The notes beneath the pieces are model-generated. The model saw nothing but the letters and a program-made list of their open reading frames with translations. It was not told where the DNA came from and made no database searches. This document shows, piece by piece, positions 3,870 to 6,532 of a DNA stretch of 6,532 nt; the first letter of the stretch is position 1; every line of letters starts with the position of its first letter. The stretch comes from an uncultured bacterium. GTDB lineage: Bacteria; Verrucomicrobiota; Kiritimatiellia; RFP12; UBA1067. The position numbers and the translations under genes are program-made. Where the stretch lies: NCBI GenBank assembly GCA_902779075.1, contig CACZAK010000329.1, forward strand, positions 1-6,532. Reading direction: 5' to 3'.

Positions 3870-6532
3870 GAAACCGCCCAAAAGGGCAGCTGCATAAGCA
3901 AGGCGATCGCCCTTAAGTCGAGCCAGACGGCGACACTCGTCAACGAGTACGACCCTGAAGAGAAGGAGTTCTACGACAGTGGCGTGGCCTACTACACCAT
4001 GACGCTCAAGCGAGGCGTCGCCTACACAGTGTGGATCACCGGGGGCAGTGCGGTGAACATCGACCTTGACGTCGATACGCATGAAACGTATTACGATGAC
4101 CGCGACGACGAGCCGCTTGCCGGCTTCAGCGTGGATGAGATAAACGGCGGCGCCACGAAGGTGGCGTACCTCTACGCCGACGACTGGGACCTTGGCGAGG
4201 ACGGCGACCCGCCCAGCGGCAAGTACCAGGTCGTGCTTACCGGCGACATCGGGGCTTCCACCACCCTCGGCTTCACGACGGGCATCCGCACGTTCACCAT
4301 GGTCGGTACGGAAGAGAGCCCGAAGTCCATCACGATGTCCAAGTCGATGAAGACGTTCTCCGGAAAGCTGATTGACGGGTCGTACTACTTCCGCGCCTCC
4401 CTCAAGGCCGGAAACAAGTACCGCATCCGCACGCAGGGCGGCACGTCGGCCAATCCGCTCTCGCTGTCGGCCGACGGCGTCAGCGCTTCGGCAGACGCGG
4501 GCGCTTCCACTGACGAGGCGCGGCTTGTCAACGCCAACAACGACGCGCTTGTTCTCGTGCCGGATACCTCCGGTCTGTACGAGTTCGTTGTCGACGGCAC
4601 GGGCTCCCAATCCTTCAAGTTCCAGTACCAGATGGTGCCGACGCGCAGCATCACGGCGCATCCCTCGATTCCGCTGCTCAAGGGAAACGGCTATTCGGCC
4701 ACGTTCGTTCCCGGGCGTGTCGCCAATACGCACAACTACTACGATTCGATCATAGACGAACACCTCTGCAAGATGTACCTGAACAAGGGCGAGCGCTGGG
4801 TGTTCGAGACGGAGGGCTCCACCAATGCCATAAGGATGGTCGTCTATGACCCGTCCGGCAAGGTGCTTGCGACCAACGAGACGAACGACGGCGACGATTT
4901 CGACACGCGGGCAGTGGTCACCGCCACGGCCGCCGGCGTGTACTATGTAGGCGTGTGCGATCCATTGCTCGACGTCATGGACGAGCCGAACGGCTCGACG
5001 ATCGTCCTTACCGCCCGCAACACGTCCAGCGTTATGGATGCGGACGGATACGACCCGGTCGACGACGTATACGCCACGGCAAACCTCGTTGTTCCGTATC
5101 CTGCCACGACCAACGACACGGCCGTGGCCCTGACGACACTCGAGCAGAACAGGGCCGACGCCGAGGCCCTCGGGGCAATCCACGGTCCACACCGCTTCAA
5201 CGCGGCCGACCTGTACGACGTCTTCGAGTTCCCGTGCCGCAAGGGCTACACCTACAAGCTGCGCGCCTCGTTTGTGGACACGAACGACGTCACGAAGCTC
5301 TCGCTTGGGGCGAAGCTCTTCACCATCCAGAAGGGCAAGGAGAGGAACATCTCCTACAAGGGCACGATTTCACCGAACGCGGTGCACTACCTTCGCGTCT
5401 GGGTGGCCAACGGCAAGGGCCTTGACTTCCCTGCCTACAACATCCATGCCATAGTGGCGAACGGCACGAACGCGCTGGGCGTAGTCAAGACGCTCTCGAA
5501 GGGTGCGGCCGGCTCCTGGTCGGTTGGCTCTGAGAAATTCTCGTATCCCTTTGGCGTGTCGCTTGCCCTTGCGCCGAGCGAAGCGCTGACTGTCAAGGCG
5601 AACGCGCTTTCCGGCTTTTCCGCGCCGGCGGCGGCGGTAGTCAAGGTGCCGTCGTACACGGGAGTTGACGACGTTGCCGTGGTGACCCACAAATACTCTG
5701 ACATCTATGACGCCAAGTACCAGACCGGAACTAAGACTACGACGAAGAACGGCAAGAAGACGACAACGAAGCTCTATTCGCCCGAAGGCGGTGACAACAC
5801 GCCCGCGGGTGCGTTCGCGATCGTGCCAAAGGCAGCGGCGACCACGCTCGTCCGCACACTTGACAACGTCTACTACAACTTCTCCCTCGCCAACACGCTT
5901 GACGACGGCTCAGGCGACGCCGTGATCGTCGTGTCCAACGCCACGGCGGGCGTGGTCGGAGAGTATACGAATGTGACGGAGATTTCGCGCGCGCTTTTGC
6001 CGGCCGGCACCACCTACGTCGTCGTGACGCATGGCACGGACGCTAAGGCCGACTCCGCGTACTCGATTACCTACAGCAAGGCGGCGGGCGGCGTCGTTCG
6101 CTTCTCGAACGCCAAGGGCACCGCGGCCGTGACGACGTACACCGTCTCGGAGGGTGCCGCCACAGCCACGCTGTACGTCCAGCGCACAGGCAGCGAAGGG
6201 GCGATGCGTGTCAAGTACGCGACGCAGGCCGGTACGGCGCTCCCTGGCACAAACTATTACCCGATCGTCACCAACGAGCTCTCCTGGGCTGCCGGCGACA
6301 AGTCGGTGAAGGCGGTGAAGGTCAGGCTCCTCCCCGATGCGCAGCCAAAATGGGAGGCGTCGGACAAGTCGTTCACCGTCCGTCTCTATCCCATTGACGA
6401 GTACGATCTTGCCGCCGGCGAGTACCTGGCGATTGTCCCGAAGGACACAGCCACGGTGACCATCAAGGAGTCTTCCGCCAAGAAGCCCGGTACGGTGTCG
6501 CTGGCCAAGTACGGCGCGACGGCCGTCGCCAA
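3813..6532 (+). CDS. Large exported multi-sandwich protein with PPC-like repeats and Calx-beta domain (3' end missing)
   Basis: This frame runs without a stop from ATG 3813 to the window end (906 complete codons). The start at 3813 gives MKAGIIVCAMAAAALSAFG followed by ETAQ. That is a short basic n-region, an uninterrupted hydrophobic core and an A-F-G site before Glu20, a convincing Sec/SPase I signal peptide. ATG 3807 or 3795 would add MEM- or MKGIMEM-type extensions. The mature part shows about five PPC-like beta sandwiches (residues about 38-165, 175-276, 310-404, 460-548 and 658-757) and then a canonical Calx-beta domain (759-886). Two Asp-rich loops near residues 84-100 and 123-132 could bind Ca2+. 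Only five cysteines are present (8, 27, 319, 382, 475), unlike protein 1. No catalytic motif is visible. It starts 23 bases after the upstream stop with no terminator between, so the genes are probably one transcript. The likely role is a secreted or surface structural or adhesive protein; the exact function is unknown. Confidence 0.92.
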   Translation, partial: MKAGIIVCAMAAAALSAFGETAQKGSCISKAIALKSSQTATLVNEYDPEEKEFYDSGVAYYTMTLKRGVAYTVWITGGSAVNIDLDVDTHETYYDDRDDEPLAGFSVDEINGGATKVAYLYADDWDLGEDGDPPSGKYQVVLTGDIGASTTLGFTTGIRTFTMVGTEESPKSITMSKSMKTFSGKLIDGSYYFRASLKAGNKYRIRTQGGTSANPLSLSADGVSASADAGASTDEARLVNANNDALVLVPDTSGLYEFVVDGTGSQSFKFQYQMVPTRSITAHPSIPLLKGNGYSATFVPGRVANTHNYYDSIIDEHLCKMYLNKGERWVFETEGSTNAIRMVVYDPSGKVLATNETNDGDDFDTRAVVTATAAGVYYVGVCDPLLDVMDEPNGSTIVLTARNTSSVMDADGYDPVDDVYATANLVVPYPATTNDTAVALTTLEQNRADAEALGAIHGPHRFNAADLYDVFEFPCRKGYTYKLRASFVDTNDVTKLSLGAKLFTIQKGKERNISYKGTISPNAVHYLRVWVANGKGLDFPAYNIHAIVANGTNALGVVKTLSKGAAGSWSVGSEKFSYPFGVSLALAPSEALTVKANALSGFSAPAAAVVKVPSYTGVDDVAVVTHKYSDIYDAKYQTGTKTTTKNGKKTTTKLYSPEGGDNTPAGAFAIVPKAAATTLVRTLDNVYYNFSLANTLDDGSGDAVIVVSNATAGVVGEYTNVTEISRALLPAGTTYVVVTHGTDAKADSAYSITYSKAAGGVVRFSNAKGTAAVTTYTVSEGAATATLYVQRTGSEGAMRVKYATQAGTALPGTNYYPIVTNELSWAAGDKSVKAVKVRLLPDAQPKWEASDKSFTVRLYPIDEYDLAAGEYLAIVPKDTATVTIKESSAKKPGTVSLAKYGATAVA
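3924..6083 (+). repeat. Array of about five PPC-like beta sandwiches in protein 2
   Basis: The modules share a pattern: an aromatic 'Y-x-F/Y-x-x-x-L-K-x-G-x-x-Y' strand, an acidic loop, and a closing 'G-x-Y-x-F/V-x-V' strand. Visible instances are VAYYTMTLKRGVAYTVWITG (residue 59 on), SYYFRASLKAGNKYRIRTQG (190 on) with GLYEFVVDG, CKMYLNKGERWVFETEG (319 on) with GVYYVGVCD, LYDVFEFPCRKGYTYKLRAS (467 on) with HYLRVWVANG, and VYYNFSLANTLDDGSGDAV (about 687 on) with TTYVVVTHG. This matches the bacterial pre-peptidase C-terminal-like fold in outline. Sequence identity between modules is low, so boundaries are approximate. Confidence 0.6.
5724..5771 (+). other. Thr/Lys-rich low-complexity linker in protein 2
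   Basis: Residues 638-653 read TGTKTTTKNGKKTTTK, a basic threonine-rich stretch in an otherwise acidic protein. It carries a small internal repeat of K-T-T-T-K type around an Asn-Gly turn. It lies between the strand containing DVAVVTHKYSDIYDAKY and the fifth PPC-like module. It may be an exposed loop or inter-domain linker and could be protease-accessible. Confidence 0.6.
6087..6470 (+). other. Calx-beta domain of protein 2
   Basis: Residues 759-886 match the family consensus strongly. GGVVRFSNAKG opens the domain, then TYTVSEGAATATLYVQRTGS carries the V-S-E-G-x-x-x-x-x-V-x-R-x-G signature (SEG at 779-781). Next come VKYATQAGTALPGTNYYP, matching 'V-x-Y-x-T-x-x-G-T-A-x-x-G-x-D-Y', and LSWAAGDKSVKAVKVRLLPD. 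The end is FTVRLYPID and ATVTIKES. One family position usually held by Asp (the 'G-x-D-Y' motif) is Asn here, which may weaken Ca2+ binding. It follows directly on the last PPC-like module. Confidence 0.9.

Noticed and set aside
3636..5192. A 518-codon open frame on the minus strand crossing the junction of the two genes.
   Set aside because: It lies antisense to two well-supported coding regions with recognisable domains. Its translation is rich in Arg, Val, His and Gly with no domain, signal peptide or membrane pattern. High-GC coding DNA with G/C-biased third positions commonly leaves long stop-free antisense frames.
4955..5425. A 156-codon plus-strand open frame inside gene 2.
   Set aside because: It is an Arg/Gly-rich out-of-frame translation of the PPC-like region and has no independent start signal.
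5724..5771. The Thr/Lys codon run as a DNA-level microsatellite or phase-variation tract.
   Set aside because: The codons vary (ACT, ACG, ACA, AAG) and there is no uniform nucleotide repeat that could slip. It is low complexity at the protein level only.
1..6532. CRISPR array, tRNA or rRNA genes, insertion sequence, or toxin-antitoxin or defence module.
   Set aside because: No regularly spaced repeats, cloverleaf-like segments, terminal inverted repeats, transposase motifs or small paired genes were found. Coding sequence of two large proteins accounts for nearly every base.

Overview
The window holds two very large genes on the + strand, both cut by a window edge, with only 23 bases between them. 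Together they fill essentially all 6532 bases. The sequence is GC-rich with strong G/C preference at third codon positions. Both products are big, beta-rich, Asp/Thr/Gly-rich modular proteins of the kind found outside the cytoplasm. Serial Calx-beta domains, putative-Ig (He_PIG) domains, pre-peptidase-C-terminal-like sandwiches and an embedded thioredoxin fold suggest a bacterium of the Verrucomicrobiota/Kiritimatiellota/Lentisphaerota group, perhaps gut-associated. That placement is inference from protein style only, since the window has no marker gene. Layout: bases 1-3789 encode the C-terminal 1262 residues of protein 1. In order it has the end of a Calx-beta domain, a thioredoxin-like domain with a WCPDC active site, a PPC-like sandwich, an unassigned beta-rich stretch, a clear Calx-beta domain, a diverged Calx-beta-like domain, a He_PIG domain, and a long C-terminal region with about three diverged copies of a beta module and eight cysteines. 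Bases 3790-3812 carry a purine-rich ribosome binding site. Bases 3813-6532 encode the first 906 residues of protein 2, which has a Sec signal peptide, about five PPC-like sandwiches in tandem and a canonical Calx-beta domain, and is still open at the window end. The two genes are probably co-transcribed. Both combine PPC-like and Calx-beta domains, so they may be related surface or secreted proteins, with protein 2 possibly continuing into a protein 1-like second half beyond the window. No tRNA, rRNA, CRISPR array, transposase, terminator or convincing minus-strand gene was seen. The point most worth following is the CXXC thioredoxin domain built into an adhesin-like protein whose own tail is cysteine-rich. 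No known defence or mobile system is recognisable here.
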